From contig CM042145.1 in the NCBI GenBank assembly GCA_023376005.1, forward strand, positions 101,664,091 to 101,728,090: a stretch of DNA of 64,000 nucleotides, given 5' to 3'. The translations under genes were made by a program, and so were the position numbers. Below are positions 22,284 through 33,206 of this stretch, in pieces. The notes under the pieces were generated by a model. It was given only the letters and a program-made list of their open reading frames with translations, was not told the DNA's origin and did no database searches. Numbering within the stretch: the stretch's first letter is position 1; each line of letters begins with the position of its first letter. This DNA is from Doryteuthis pealeii. Its lineage: Eukaryota; Mollusca; Cephalopoda; Myopsida; Loliginidae.

Positions 22284-22405
22284 AATGCATACCTTACCCA
22301 AGGGTATTAGCGCTACGTCAAATGCAAACAGCCTCGTCAAGAATTTGATCTTGGGTTGACGAGTCCATTTCCTACGACTCTAACCATTACACCATGTGCC
22401 CCCAT
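22284..22405 (-). mobile_element. SINE-A, 5' half
   Basis: CAAGGGTATTAGCGCTACGT, AAGAATTTGATCTTGGGTTG and CTAACCATTACACCATG. Confidence 0.75.
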
Positions 22406-22699
22406 GAACAGATATATAAGATTAATAAGTGTCATGATTCAAACATCTGACCTGATAGTAAACAGGCAAGTGACACATCTATGTCAGTGTTTTGCTGCTT
22501 GAACACGAGCAATGGTAAACATAAATTGGAAATACTAAGTTACATAGACACTCCACTTATCCTCAAAAGAAGGCTGAGAGCAACACTTTGATCCTAGGCA
22601 GCAGAGCACACAGTTAGCACACTGATTTTTAGGCATAAGGGTAGACAGTCTAGTGTCATTCCCAGGATCCCCCCGCCCTTTTTTGTGGTGTGTGTGTGT

Positions 22700-23065
22700 G
22701 TGGTTTGTTTTGCAGCATATCAACCTCAGTGGGTCATTTAATGCCGATAAAGTTTTGAAATAAATTCATTCTTAATGGATAATCAATTTTGTTTATAAAC
22801 TCATGTTTTCTATTTAACCCATAGATGGGACCCTAACAGGTACTACCCGTGTCAGAGTGGACCAGGGAGCAATGCTGATGAAGGGGTGCCCACATTCCCC
22901 AAACCTCCAAAACTGGAACCTCACCATCAGATAGAGTCTAACGTCATTCCCAGGACACAAAGACCCTCAGCCACCGCATTCTAGCACCCATATGATAAAA
23001 GGGTTGGGGCTTGCCATAAGGGCAATAGGGTAGGGGCAGTCATATAGGTGCTAGGGCTTGACGTG
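22700..23065 (-). mobile_element. LT repeat, long copy
   Basis: From the tail complement (GTTTTGCAGCATATCAACC, GTGGGTCATTTAATGCCG) through CCCATAGATGGGACCCTAAC and CCAAACCTCCAAAACTGGAA to AGGTGCTAGGGCTTGACG. No frame is conserved among copies. Confidence 0.8.
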
Positions 23066-23139
23066 TGTGTGGTGTGTGTGTGTGGGGGTGTCTTACCTTT
23101 CTGCATGGGATACAGTCGATATATTCTAATTCATATTTC

Positions 23140-23280
23140 TTATCAACATTTTTTATATGATACATGAGACATATCTGATATATCATTTTATAATTTATTT
23201 AACATTTATAATTTATATATCATTTTATGATATATCATTTTATAAAATAAATATATATGATACATGAGACAACTACCAGC
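23140..23280. repeat. Degenerate TATATCATTTTATA repeats
   Basis: GATACATGAGAC brackets repeated ATATCATTTTAT units (about 23155-23270). Confidence 0.6.
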
Positions 23281-23284
23281 CTCA

Positions 23285-23480
23285 ATGTAGGTGAATGGGG
23301 TAAAATAAATTGTGTGGTCTCAGCACCTAACCCCTCACCTAAAAGGCCAGGTTTATTGCCCAGAGTCTGAGGCGCCTCAAAAAGAGGAATGCCAACAGAC
23401 TATGCACTTTTTGCACTGGCCATTGCATTAGTTTGTGCATAGCTCCACAAGTTAAAATGAATTTATGTTAATCCAACATG
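23285..23480 (+). mobile_element. R3 repeat copy
   Basis: CACCTAACCCCTCACCTAAA, AGGTTTATTGCC, GAGTCTGAGGCGCC and a TGCATTAGTTTGTGCATAGC region. Confidence 0.55.
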
Positions 23481-23504
23481 GTGGGAGGCCAGGAAAATAA
23501 AATA

Positions 23505-23800
23505 AATATACATTTCCAAACACCTCTGCATGGGTAGGATGTGAAACAAGGCCAATTTCTTAAGCAGAGTTTAACAAGTTTGAATTCAGAGTTATCCTTC
23601 TCCTAGAATGGTTGCCTAAGCAAAGTTAAAATACCAAGCCTAAACTACGATTTACCCATAGCTGGAGGGAGAATAGTTGGATGCATACCATTCCCAAAAG
23701 TATTAGCTCTATAGGAAATGCAAATAGCTTTGTCCCGTTTTTGAACTCGAGCCACTAAGTCCATTTCTTATGACAATAACATTACACTATATGCATGAAA
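23505..23800 (-). mobile_element. SINE-A, diverged full copy
   Basis: CAAACACCTCTGCATGGGTA at the tail side, TTACCCATAGCTGGAGGGAG in the body, and ATGACAATAACATTACACTA at the head. Confidence 0.8.
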
Positions 23801-24011
23801 TAGATACATGAGACAAGCAAACTTATTTCTTCTTTTTTTTAAAAAATTTTATGTTAGAAATCTAAAAAACTAGATCAAAATAGTTAAATCATTTTTGATT
23901 ACTGAAGGAAAGTCTTTACTTAATAGAAATCTAAAATGTCTCAATATGTAACACTTTATGCTAGATCTTAAATCCACAATCACTGAATACGGAAGCCATA
24001 TCTTATTTGTA

Positions 24012-24478
24012 TAATCTATCTATACATATATAAAGGGCAGTTGTGTGTATGTATGTATGTATGTATGTATGTATGTCTGGAGGAAACTACGAAAATAAAA
24101 CAATTAATGACAAAGTAAATATATATACACATTCACTATCACCAGATCTTGCTTTTAGAGCAAAAATAATAATTTGATTTATATATCAAATAAATAAAGA
24201 TAATTAAAAAATAGAATTTAAATAGTAACAGCATGGATTTATTTTTACATTTAATATTCTAAAAAGGAGACATTAATTTTTATTTTCTGAGGGTCTGTGC
24301 ACTTTTTTTTCTGACACCCACACCAGGCCGGATCAATGCAAGGTCTTTTTTTACGTATGGATTTTAATGGGGCATCCTGTGAGGAACCAACTAGTGATTC
24401 AGTAATAATGGATCTGCTAAACTAACTTTTGCCCCACCCCACCCCCACTTCTATCCAGGCAACGCTGAGTAGCTGTTT
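24012..24478 (+). mobile_element. Helentron-like non-autonomous element
   Basis: The 5' end TCTATCTATACATATATAAA, GGGCAGTTGTGTG and a (GTAT)n tract recurs at 53.56 kb and, inverted, at 34.4, 36.1, 44.5 and 53.8 kb. The right end holds TCCAGGCAACGCTGAGTAGCTG, a short hairpin like those closing Helitrons and Helentrons. Internal microsatellite and inverted subterminal sequences fit the non-autonomous Helentron (HINE) style. No Rep/helicase coding. Confidence 0.5.
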
Positions 24479-24480
24479 CT

Positions 24481-24621
24481 ATATATATATATATATAATA
24501 TATATATATATATAATACTTACACACAGTCATACATACATATATTTACTCACCTTCAAACACACACAGTTAATAAACACATATTTACTCACTCAACACAC
24601 ACAAATATATTTACTCACTCT

Positions 24622-24670
<49 letters not shown>

Positions 24671-25005
24671 TTACTCACCCTCAACACACACACACACACA
24701 CATGTAATCACAAACACACACACACACACACACATGTACTCACCCTCACACACACACACACATTTACTCACACACACACACACACACACACATGTACTCA
24801 CCCTCAACACACACACACACATTTACTCACCCTCAACACACACACACACACACATGTACTCACCTCACACACACACACACACTCACCCACACACACATGT
24901 ACTCACCCTCAAACACACACATTACTCACCCTCAAACACACACATTTACTCACCCTCAAACACACACACAGACACGTTTGTATATATATATATATATATA
25001 TATAA
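24481..25005. repeat. (TA)n plus compound CA minisatellite
   Basis: (TA)n at 24481-24517, then (CA)n blocks punctuated by a higher-order spacer TTTACTCACCCTCAA or TGTACTCACCCTCAA, about 15 times to 24970, then (TA)n. Long frames here are simple-sequence artefacts. Confidence 0.95.
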
Positions 25006-25109
25006 AATAAATGGAAATAAATCTGACAGTATGATTGAAAAGAGATAAAAAAACAAATGTTTATAATATACTGACATATATCTGTTTCGACCTGTGTGGT
25101 TTATACATA

Positions 25110-25200
25110 CATACATACATGTATCATACACACATATATATTTACACACCCTACACACAACACACACACACCACACACACACACACACATATATATTCAC
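25110..25200. repeat. ACAT/CA-rich microsatellites
   Basis: (ATAC)n, (CA)n and short TA runs. Confidence 0.9.
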
Positions 25201-25204
25201 ACTT

Positions 25205-25330
25205 TATTGCATGGATGATTACCTAAGTTGTACTACTCATGTGCTGAGTTGGCAAGGGTCAGTATTGAACCCAGAAACTTTTGGTTCTTAGGTGAATGCT
25301 CTACCTGCCATTATAGCATTATATCATCTT
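25205..25330 (-). mobile_element. SINE-B, 5' half
   Basis: TACTACTCATGTGCTGAGTT, GGCAAGGGTCAGTATTGAAC and GGTTCTTAGGTGAATGCTCT correspond to the SINE-B head in reverse. Confidence 0.65.
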
Positions 25331-25985
25331 AAAATAAAAGAGTCCTTGAGAGGGTCCCAATGAACCCTAAGAAACAAACAAAAAATATAACAGATGTCAT
25401 TTGCATCCATCTTTTCTTTTATTCATTTGTACTTGGATCTGCTTCATCCATAAGCAGTAAACGTCAAAGTTAATCTCCTCAACTATTATCAGAAGAAACT
25501 AAAATGATCATTAACCTTTTGTCAACAAAGAAAAAGAAGAAGAAGAAAAAAAAGAAAAGAAAGTGAAGTGAAATGCTTTTGATAAAGTATAATTGATAAC
25601 CGACCTACTTTTCAGTGTCACAGATCATGTCCTTTAAATAAATAAATAAATAACTGTGCAGTCTTCTTCGTCAGTGTCAGTAAAGAGTTTCATGTCACAA
25701 GAGACAAATACTCCAGCTTTAAGATTTAGAATAAATTTCCCACCAGCCATATATATATATATATATATATATAAATGAAGATTACTAACTACTCCAGTCA
25801 TAACTCTGCTTGAGACCACAATTATATCTGTCTGTCCCTCACCCCCAATTCTATTAAATTCAGTGCACCCTAGGGTTCCATAATATCATTTAATGTCCAT
25901 CTTGATTGACAACCTCTTATTTTTCTTATGAATAAATCTATTATGAGTTGATGGAAAAATCTCCAGTATTTTTTTTTTTACATTT
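25331..25985. other. No gene recognised
   Basis: A GAAGAA-rich tract (about 25535-25565) and (TA)n at 25749-25773. Confidence 0.5.
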
Positions 25986-25989
25986 TTTT

Positions 25990-28080
25990 ACAAAATCTTT
26001 ATTTTTATAAATTTATAGCATCAGTATTCAGTCAGGAAATTATTTTTCATAGATTTTTATGACCTTAAATTTGACTTAAATTCTGTGAATGTGTCTAAAA
26101 ATCTAATTCATAGCATCAGTATTCAGTCATCAAGTTATTTTCCATGGGTTTTATGATCTTACCTTAGAGATAAATTGTATGGAAGTCTTCCATAATCTAT
26201 TAGGTCATCATCGAGGTAGTATTTTTCATTGAGGTAATTATTTTTCATCACTTTTTATGGCATTACCTTTAGGTTAAATTGTGTGGATGTGTCCCAATAT
26301 CTAATTCATAGCATCAGTATTCAGCCATCAAATTTTTTTCATAGCATTTTATGGCCTTATCTTAGAGTAAATTGTGTGGATGTGTCCCAATATCTAATTC
26401 ATAGCATCAGTATTCAGCCATCAAATTATTTTTCATAGCTTTTTATGGCATTATCTTAGAGGTAAATTGTGTGGATGTGTCCCAATATCTAATTCATAGC
26501 ATCAGTATTCAGCCATCAAATTATTTTTCATAGCATTTTTATGGCCTTATCTTAGAGTAAATTGTGTGGATGTGTCCCAATATCTAATTCATAGCATCAG
26601 TATTCAGCCATCAAATTATTTTTCATAGCTTTTTATGGCTTATCTTAGAGGTAAATTGTGTGGATGTGTCCCAATATCTAATTCATAGCATCAGTATTCA
26701 GCCATCAAATTATTTTTCATAGCTTTTTATGGCCTTATCTTAAGGTAAATTGTGTGGATGTGTCCCAATATCTAATTCATAGCATCAGTATTCAGCCATC
26801 AAATTATTTTTCATAGCTTTTTATGGCTTATCTTAGAGGTAAATTGTGTGGATGTGTCCCAATATCTAATTCATAGCATCAGTATTCAGCCATCAAATTA
26901 TTTTTCATAGCTTTTATGGCCTTATCTTAGAGGTAAATTGTGTGGATGTGTCCCAATATCTAATTCATAGCATCAGTATTCAGCCATCAAATTATTTTCA
27001 TAGCATTTTATGGCCTTATCTTAGAGGTAAATTGTGTGGATGTGTCCCAATATCTAATTCATAGCATCAGTATTCAGCCATCAAATTATTTTTCATAGCT
27101 TTTTATGGCTTATCTTAGAGTAAATTGTGTGGATGTGTCCCAATATCTAATTCATAGCATCAGTATTCAGCCATCAAATTATTTTTCATAGCTTTTTATG
27201 GATCTTAGAGGTAAATTGTGTGGATGTGTCCCAATATCTAATTCATAGCATCAGTATTCAGCCATCAAATTATTTTTCATAGCTTTTTATGGCTTATCTT
27301 AGAGTAAATTGTGTGGATGTGTCCCAATATCTAATTCATAGCATCAGTATTCAGCCATCAAATTATTTTTCATAGCTTTTTATGGCTTATCTTAGAGGTA
27401 AATTGTGTGGATGTGTCCCAATATCTAATTCATAGCATCAGTATTCAGCCATCAAATTATTTTTCATAGCTTTTTATGGCTTATCTTAGAGTAAATTGTG
27501 TGGATGTGTCCCAATATCTAATTCATAGCATCAGTATTCAGCCATCAAATTATTTTTCATACTTTTTATGGCCTTATCTTAGAGGTAAATTGTGTGGATG
27601 TGTCCCAATATCTAATTCATAGCATCAGTATTCAGCCATCAAATTATTTTTCATAGCTTTTTATATCTTAGAGGTAAATTGTGTGGATGTGTCCCAATAT
27701 CTAATTCATAGCATCAGTATTCAGCCATCAAAATTTTTCATAGCTTTTTATGGCTTATCTTAGAGTAAATTGTGTGGATGTGTCCCAATATCTAATTCAT
27801 AGCATCAGTATTCAGCCATCAAATTATTTTTCATAGCTTTTTATGATCTTATCTTAGAGGTAAATTGTGTGGATGTGTCCAATATCTAATTCATAGCATC
27901 AGTATTCAGCCATCAAATTATTTTTCATAGCTTTTTATCTTAGGTAAATTGTGTGGATGTGTCCCAATATCTAATTCATAGCATCAGTATTCAGCCATCA
28001 AATTATTTTTCATAGCTTTTTATGATCTTACCTTACAGATAAATTGTGTGGATGTGTCCAATATTCTATTAGGTCATTGA
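25990..28080 (+). repeat. 93-bp satellite array, about 21 copies
   Basis: GCATCAGTATTCAG recurs about every 93 bp from about 26018 to 27980 (spacings 84-96 in the regular part). The half with TGTGTGGATGTGTCCCAATA and CTAATTCATAGCATCAG is nearly invariant. Length variation is confined to TTTTTATGGCNTTATCTTAG. The first three units and the last are most diverged. No frame persists. Confidence 0.97.
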
Positions 28081-28119
28081 GATAGTAGTTTTCATTGAAG
28101 TAATTATTTTTCATAGCTA

Positions 28120-28260
28120 ACAAGTACTACCACTCCAGGTCAGAGTGGACCTGTGAGTAATGGTGATGAAGGGGTACTCCACCCTCCCCAGAGCTCCAGA
28201 ATTGGAACTTCATTAGATGCAGTTTAATGCCATACCCAGGACAATGAAACAAGTGATAGC
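28120..28260 (-). mobile_element. LT repeat fragment
   Basis: CAAGTACTACCACTCCAGGT, CAGAGTGGACCTGTGAG and CCAGAGCTCCAGAATTGGAA. Confidence 0.7.
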
Positions 28261-28505
28261 ATAGAAGTGATAGACATGAAAAATATGCTGTATAATATAG
28301 AATTACAATCAATTGGTCGATCATGATAGACATATTGGGAACTGCTAATCCGACCTCTAATTCAAGGGTGGGGGCCCTACAGACTTCTAAACCATCAAAA
28401 CCAATTAAAATTGCACCCCTCCATTGCACAACCAAATACCCCAAAATTTTCACACAAAACCAATATTAAAAAAGTCATCAAAAGGTTAGTAAAAATTTCA
28501 TTTCT
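28261..28505. other. No gene recognised
   Basis: A minus-strand frame (about 28127-28453) runs through LT sequence and is not supported. Confidence 0.4.
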
Positions 28506-28511
28506 TTTTAG

Positions 28512-28546
<35 letters not shown>

Positions 28547-28683
28547 TGTATGTTATGTTCTTGTGAACGTTGTTTGTTTGGTCTTTTGAAGCATTGGAAA
28601 AAAGAACAAAAACAAGAAAAACAGAACAAAAATCAGAATTTTTATATATTCAACCGTTGCTCTGTTACTGATTTGATCTATTC

Positions 28684-28722
28684 TGATATTTCGGGTGAAA
28701 CTTCACCCTTTTTCAAGGTATA
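28684..28722 (-). ncRNA. Hammerhead-like motif HH5, variant core
   Basis: Minus strand: CTTGAAAAA replaces CUGANGA; stem II GGGTGA/TCACCC; GAAATATC. It is bounded by (TA)n on both sides (28514-28541 and 28735-28757). It belongs to the variant-core subgroup with HH6, HH8 and the copy at 45.3 kb. A canonical hammerhead would not be expected to cleave with this core. Confidence 0.45.
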
Positions 28723-28756
28723 TGAGACGGTCTGTATATATATATATATATATATA

Positions 28757-28900
28757 CAGTGATGCCGATAGCTTTTTGAATTAGTGCATCCTGGGATGCA
28801 CATATTTGCTTTGAATGAGTCCCCGGGAAAATTTATGGGTCCCAACTAAAGCCGTCTAACTCCTACCTTGTAACCTATTCAAGTTTCATTATCATCTGTT
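28757..28900 (+). mobile_element. hAT-like MITE, 5' half
   Basis: CAGTGATGCCGATAGC directly follows (TA)n, then GGGATGCACATATTTGC and CTAAAGCCGTCTAACTCC. It is cut off before the 3' terminus. Confidence 0.75.
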
Positions 28901-28984
28901 GTATCTTTTGTGATATGAGGGCAGGCATTATTATGCAACAAAAATCACTGGTCAACTTTCAGGAGAAAATCTCATTCCTCTTTG

Positions 28985-29540
28985 TTTGTTTGTTTTTGTT
29001 TTATGGCATATCAACCTCAGTGGGTCATTTAATGCCGATAAAGTTTTGAAATAAATCAATTCTTAATGGATAATACAATTTTTTTTATAAATACATTTTT
29101 CTATTTAACCCATAGATGGGACCCTAACAGGTATTACCACTCCAGGTCAAAGTGGACCAGGGAGCAATGGTGATGAATGGGGTGCTCCACATTCCCCAAA
29201 CCTCCAAAACTGGTACCTCACCATCAGATAGAGTTTAACGTCATTCCCAGGACATGTAGACCCGCAGCCACCGCCTTCTAGCACCCATATGATAAAAAGG
29301 GTTGGGGCTTGCCATAAGGGCAATAGGGTTGGGAAAATCATATAGGTGCTAGGGCTTGACGTGACCAGCCGATTGATCGGAGGGGGCCTCTCCGCCCGCC
29401 CGTCTAGCCCAAGATAGCGCCAAAGTGGTGTATTGCAAGTCATGAACTGCTCATCCACCTGGGCTCTATCCTTAAGCATCACAGGGTCGCCACCCATGGC
29501 CAACATCATTCCTCTTTCAATGCACAATTCAAATGAGCCA
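28985..29540 (-). mobile_element. LT repeat, longest copy
   Basis: Tail complement at the left, then the CCCATAGATGGGACCCTAAC, GGTTGGGGCTTGCC and GGCTTGACGTGACCAGCC blocks, and beyond them GCCCGCCCGTCTAGCCCA and AGTCATGAACTGCTCATCCA, sequence also found at 61.25-61.40 kb. No domain is evident in any frame. Confidence 0.8.
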
Positions 29541-29955
29541 ATTGCTCATCACAGAAAGGGTGCAGTAACAGTTTGTCCGGTTTCCATAAATTTATAATAT
29601 AGAATTCACAGATAACCCTACCTTGCAGTAGATTTTATTTTGGTTGAAGGTTGTTCTGGATTGAGTCATAGTGTACTTATTCTAGGATTCTCATAATCTT
29701 TCTTATCCAAAAATAATCTTTTTTGTGTGTCAAGAAAAATTTCCCAAGGTTTATAAAAGATGTACTATAGTTTTGCCTGATTGCACAAGCAATAAAAATG
29801 AAAACCTGAATAAACTTTGAAGACATTTCTAAGAATTTCCTAATATAGTTTTGCCTGATTGCACAAGCAATAAAAAAACAAATAATAAAAAATAAAAATA
29901 AATATCTAGACCTTGCTTGAGAATTGAAAAAAAAAACTGTGGAATATGAGGGTGA
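29541..29955. other. No gene recognised; short direct repeat
   Basis: ATAGTTTTGCCTGATTGCAC plus AAGCAATAAAAA occurs at about 29768 and 29844. Confidence 0.5.
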
Positions 29956-29959
29956 AAGT

Positions 29960-30235
29960 GTATATCAATTGTAGTTTGTGCACTTGGAACGGTCCCCAAA
30001 AAGCATAGAAAACATACTAGGGGAACTGGGAATCAGAGGAAGAATTGAGACCATCCAGACAACAGCATTGTTGAAATCGGCTAGAATACTCAGAAGAGTC
30101 CTAGAGACTTGTTGTTACTCAGACTCCAGTGAAAGGCCATCAGCTAATGCTGGTGTGAAAAACTCACTAGGAGTGAAAATAATAATAAACTTTGAAGACA
30201 TTTCTAAGAAATTCCTAATATTGTGCAAAAGATAG
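29960..30235 (+). pseudogene. LINE polyprotein C-terminal fragment
   Basis: Frames read VVCALGTVP then LGELGIRGRIETIQTTALLK and SARILRRVLETC. This is the extreme C-terminus seen in many invertebrate LINEs: (I/V)GALGT(V/I)PK, LELGIxGRIETIQTTALLRSARILRRVLE. AATAATAATAA-type sequence follows. Frame changes show it is dead. Confidence 0.75.
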
Positions 30236-30284
30236 TGCTGGGAACATTTCAATCAATTTATATTAACAGCTGAATTTAAATCAA

Positions 30285-30560
30285 GGTGCTCTTAGGGTAA
30301 CAGCTATTGTCATAAGAAATGAAATTGGCGACCCGAGTTCAAATCCTGAATGAGGTTGTTTGCATTTCACTTAGCATTAATGCCCTTGGAAAAGGCATGA
30401 ATCCATTTGTTCTCCACTTCACCCAGTTATGGGAAACAATAGGACAGACTGGATTCTTAAGCCTTTGGCTAAAGAACCCAGTCTCTCCTACTATTAATTC
30501 AGTCTTAGGCAACCCATCTCGAAGAAGGAAAATAGTGAATTCAAACCAGCTGTAAGTCGT
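30285..30560 (+). mobile_element. SINE-A, diverged
   Basis: Head with AGGGTAACAGCTATTGTCAT and GAGTTCAAATCCTGA, then GAGGTTGTTTGCATTTCAC. The 3' third is degenerate. Confidence 0.75.
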
Positions 30561-30795
30561 CGTAGTGGCATAAAGTCAGCATCAACCAGACAGCGAGGGA
30601 GTCTATCCCCTTTTCACTAGCGCTAGACCGAGGAGATGTTTTTTGCATCTGGCGTAGAAGTGCCACACCTATCATCAGCTCTTCACTTTACCACACATAT
30701 CCCTGTGCAGCTCATACGCTGAGTTGGTGAGGGCCGGTATCAAATCCAGAATCTTGATTCCTAGGCAGACGTTTTACCAACCAGCTGTACTCCTC
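30561..30795 (-). mobile_element. SINE-B
   Basis: GTCAGCATCAACCAGACAGC, GGGAGTCTATCCCC and CTCATACGCTGAGTTGGTGA, to a degraded head. Confidence 0.8.
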
Positions 30796-30847
30796 TTGAA
30801 AAAAAAACTGACCTTGTGTTGCATCCTGTATACAGTAAGTAAGTAAT

Positions 30848-31095
30848 GTTGATGGAGTGACCTAATATCGGTATCAGCTGGACAGCGAGGGAGTCTATCT
30901 CCTTTTCACTAGTGCTAGACTAAGGAGATTTGTTTTTGTGCCCGAGGTGGAGCGGCACACCTACCATCAGCTCCTCACTTTACTGCACAGGTCTCTATGC
31001 TACTCATACGCTGAGTTGATAAGGGCTGGTATCGAACCAGGAACCTTGCAATTCCTAGGTAAGTGCTCTACCGACTGAGCTAAGCTGGCCCTATT
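30848..31095 (-). mobile_element. SINE-B, full length
   Basis: GACCTAATATCGGTATCAGC through ACCGACTGAGCTAAGCTGGC. The head on the minus strand has box A (TTAGCTCAGTCGG) and box B (GGTTCGATACC). Confidence 0.88.
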
Positions 31096-31263
31096 CCTAC
31101 TTTAATGAACTGAAATGTTATAAAATTATCTGGTGTATGAGAAAAGATAAGAGGGAAAGACCCATATTCTCACCTGTATTATTTCTTTGTCATGTTCATG
31201 TTGACAAGTTTTTACTTTGTTTTCATTTCTATTTTACAGCTTTTCTTTTACATGAGGATTATC

Positions 31264-31420
31264 TTCTAATTACATTTTAGCTACAGGGATTACTATCAAA
31301 TCATGCTAGATCACTGAAGTTAAGCAGTCATGAACCTGTTCAATACTTAATGGAGTGACCACTTAAGTAACAGCAGGTACTATGAGCAACATGAGTCCTT
31401 TGTTTATTAAACTGACTTTA
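31264..31420 (+). mobile_element. 5S-rRNA-derived SINE
   Basis: GATCACTGAAGTTAAGCAGT, GTTCAATACTTAATGGAGTG, ACC and AACAGCAGGTACTATGAGC follow animal 5S rRNA in order (GATCACCGAAGTTAAGCA, the GG-TAGTACTTGGATGGGTGACC region, and the closing strand), covering the internal promoter. A short T-rich linker and part of the LT-like tail follow (ACTTTATTCAGCATTAAATA). The substitutions and the tail mark it as a SINE, not a functional 5S gene. Confidence 0.75.
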
Positions 31421-31579
31421 TTCAGCATTAAATAACCCACACAAAATATAGGAGAATCACACCGTCTTTGGAATCTGCCAATGGCACTTTAATTTCTAAG
31501 CTTGGCCCAATCAGCTGAAGAATTTTCCTGGTCAAAACTTTTATTCAACTAAAGCTACTTTGCAAAATATATTTCAAAT

Positions 31580-31605
31580 ATATATATATATATATATATA
31601 TACAC
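31580..31605. repeat. (TA)n microsatellite
   Basis: A TA run to the left of the HH11 palindrome. Confidence 0.95.
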
Positions 31606-31711
31606 TATAGTGTGAGATGGTCACTGTTTCAGCTTTTGCTGGAATGGCGTACCAAAGGCAGTATTATTGGTAGAGTGCTCAATATGAAATAGAGCTGTTA
31701 TATAACATAAG

Positions 31712-31880
31712 ATGAATATATAAAGGTTTTACATATCTATTTATTAGGTGACAAAGGAACATTCACAACCATATTGGTTTCATGCGATGCAATCATCAGG
31801 TGAAGATGTTTCAAATGAAACCAATATGGTTGTGAATGTTCCTTTGTCACCTAATAAATAGATATGTAAAACCTTTATAT
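31712..31880. repeat. Large inverted repeat enclosing HH11
   Basis: Arms 31712-31782 and 31815-31880 (about 66 bp paired, including GGTGACAAAGGAACATTCAC and its complement) flank a loop of about 32 nt. (TA)n follows at about 31892-31930. Confidence 0.93.
31764..31808 (-). ncRNA. Hammerhead-like motif HH11
   Basis: Minus strand: CTGATGA at 31799-31793; stem II TGC/GCA with loop ATC; GAAA at 31781-31778; stem III ACCA/TGGT with a 3-nt loop; triplet GUU. Proximal stem I is TTCAC/GTGAA. The whole core occupies the centre of the large palindrome, whose arms could extend stem I. Confidence 0.65.
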
Positions 31881-31888
31881 ATTTATCT

Positions 31889-31932
<44 letters not shown>

Positions 31933-32084
31933 TCCCTTACAACAAATAATAATTTTTTTTTTTTTTTTAAATCTAGAAAATAAATTTTGGTTTTAAATTA
32001 AATGTCCTCAAACATATCTAAATCTGGTCACTTTTGGATATACTTTGTATTATCTATGTTTATCTATTATCATAGGTTTTAACC

Positions 32085-32150
32085 ATGAAGAGGATACTTT
32101 GGATCCTTATCTTGGAATTTAACCATTTGCTGACAATAACAAGTCCTACT
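32085..32150 (+). CDS. Candidate first coding exon: signal peptide
   Basis: ATG at 32085 opens MKRILWILILEFNHLLTITS-PT and the frame ends exactly at a GTAAGT donor (from 32151), phase 0. The peptide has a short basic N-region (KR), a hydrophobic core (ILWILIL) and a polar end, as in a secretory signal. Upstream, ATCTATTATCATAG at 32075 is a plausible acceptor, giving an exon of about 76 bp with a 10-nt leader. There is no repeat copy in this piece. If real, the rest of a secreted or membrane protein lies downstream, probably outside this window. One exon cannot prove a gene. Confidence 0.45.
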
Positions 32151-32264
32151 GTAAGTACAAGTCAGATATAACTATTATATATGTTAACATGTAGTTCTTT
32201 TCTGTACTAGAAAACCTAAATAAAATAAAAAGTAGGTATAAATTAATATTGTCTGAATTTTTTA

Positions 32265-32600
32265 GATGAGGCTTGATAATTTGTATCATTTATGTAGAAA
32301 CAATGATACTCACCATCGCAGTGGGGTTCTAACTACCGTCGAGTTAGCAGACAAGAACAACAGGCAAGCTGTAACTTAATACAGTACTTGCATGCTGCTG
32401 GCATAATGCAAAGTGGTGGCTGAAGAGTGGGTACTTATCCCTGTTCTTACTAACCCTGAAATCCAACAGCCAATCAGAACTCAGGAGATGAACTTGCCTG
32501 AGTTCATAATGGAACAATCCAAAGCTCCATATAAGCCACCTACCAAACTCTAGTTTTAGTCTTGCATTCATCTTCTAACAGAGTTGAATACTTGACACAA
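32265..32600 (+). mobile_element. LTR-like repeat, diverged subfamily
   Basis: TGTAGAAACAATGATACTCA, then AACTACCGTCGAGTTAGCAG, AAGCTGTAACTTAATACAG and AGCCAATCAGAACTCAGG-type sequence, in the same order as the repeats at 34.95, 51.69, 59.82 and 60.46 kb. It interrupts an HH-E repeat: ATGAGGCTTGATAATTTGTA lies to its left and the ATTGTCCTCATCTTCATTG part to its right. Confidence 0.6.
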
Positions 32601-32629
32601 AATCCAACAATTTAGATTGTTTTTTTTTT

Positions 32630-33005
32630 ACTATTGTCCTCATCTTCATTGTTATATCCACAATGTTTCAGCTGATGTATCCTCCAACCTTCTTAAGATG
32701 TTTCTTGTTGAATTCAGGAGACTTCATGTCATGGTTAATGGAATGATAACAATCTACCAGAATGAATTTTAAAAAAAAAGGATTCAGTTCACAGTTCCAT
32801 GAGGCTTCCAATTCTGACATGAAGGTTTCCGAGTTTGACAAGGAATATCTGAAGAAGGCCAGAGGGCACATCACCTGAAACATGTTAATAACAATAAAGA
32901 TGAGGACAACAGTCCCAATTCTAAAAAGAAAGTTCCCAAGTTTGACAAGAAACACCTGAAGAAGGCCAGAGGGCACATTAGCTGAAATGTTGTAAAAATC
33001 TAAAT
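32630..33005. mobile_element. HH-E repeats, opposed copies
   Basis: A minus-strand copy (about 32636-32720: reverse of CTTAAGAAGGTTGGAGG and CAGCTGAAACATTGTG) faces plus-strand copies at 32845-32900 (CTGAAGAAGGCCAGAGGGCA, CACCTGAAACATG) and 32955-33000 (CTGAAGAAGGCCAGAGGGCA, TTAGCTGAAATGTTGTA). Cores vary; the last has a permissible GUA triplet. Confidence 0.6.
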
Positions 33006-33157
33006 AATATAAATTAATATTATTACTACAACAACAAATATAAATTCATAAAGGAGGAGAAGAAGAAAGAGAGGAAAAAAAAAAAGGAGAGGAAAAAGAA
33101 ATAAGAAGAGAATTATAACCACACAAATAAAAAAACATATGCACGTCTTTTCTGAAA

Positions 33158-33206
33158 ATACACTCTGATGATGAAGCTCTAGCTTTGAAATCGATTAGAC
33201 ATATAA
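33158..33206 (+). ncRNA. Hammerhead-like motif HH15
   Basis: Plus strand: CTGATGA at 33165-33171, one extra T, stem II GAAGCT/AGCTTT, GAAA at 33187-33190 running into the palindrome AATCGATT; triplet AUU with cleavage predicted after 33196. Stem I near the core is only CT/AG. The same family, without CTGATGA, is tandem at 62.96-63.25 kb. Confidence 0.6.

Noticed and set aside
25070..25110. GTCGAAACAGATATATGTC on the minus strand as an HH motif
   Set aside because: GAAAC is present but no CUGANGA lies upstream within stem II distance.
24592..25226. Cys/Val- and His/Thr-rich open frames
   Set aside because: Translations of CA/TG microsatellites.
31264..31372. Functional 5S rRNA gene
   Set aside because: Too many substitutions, a LINE-like 3' tail and a second copy with the same tail; better explained as a SINE.
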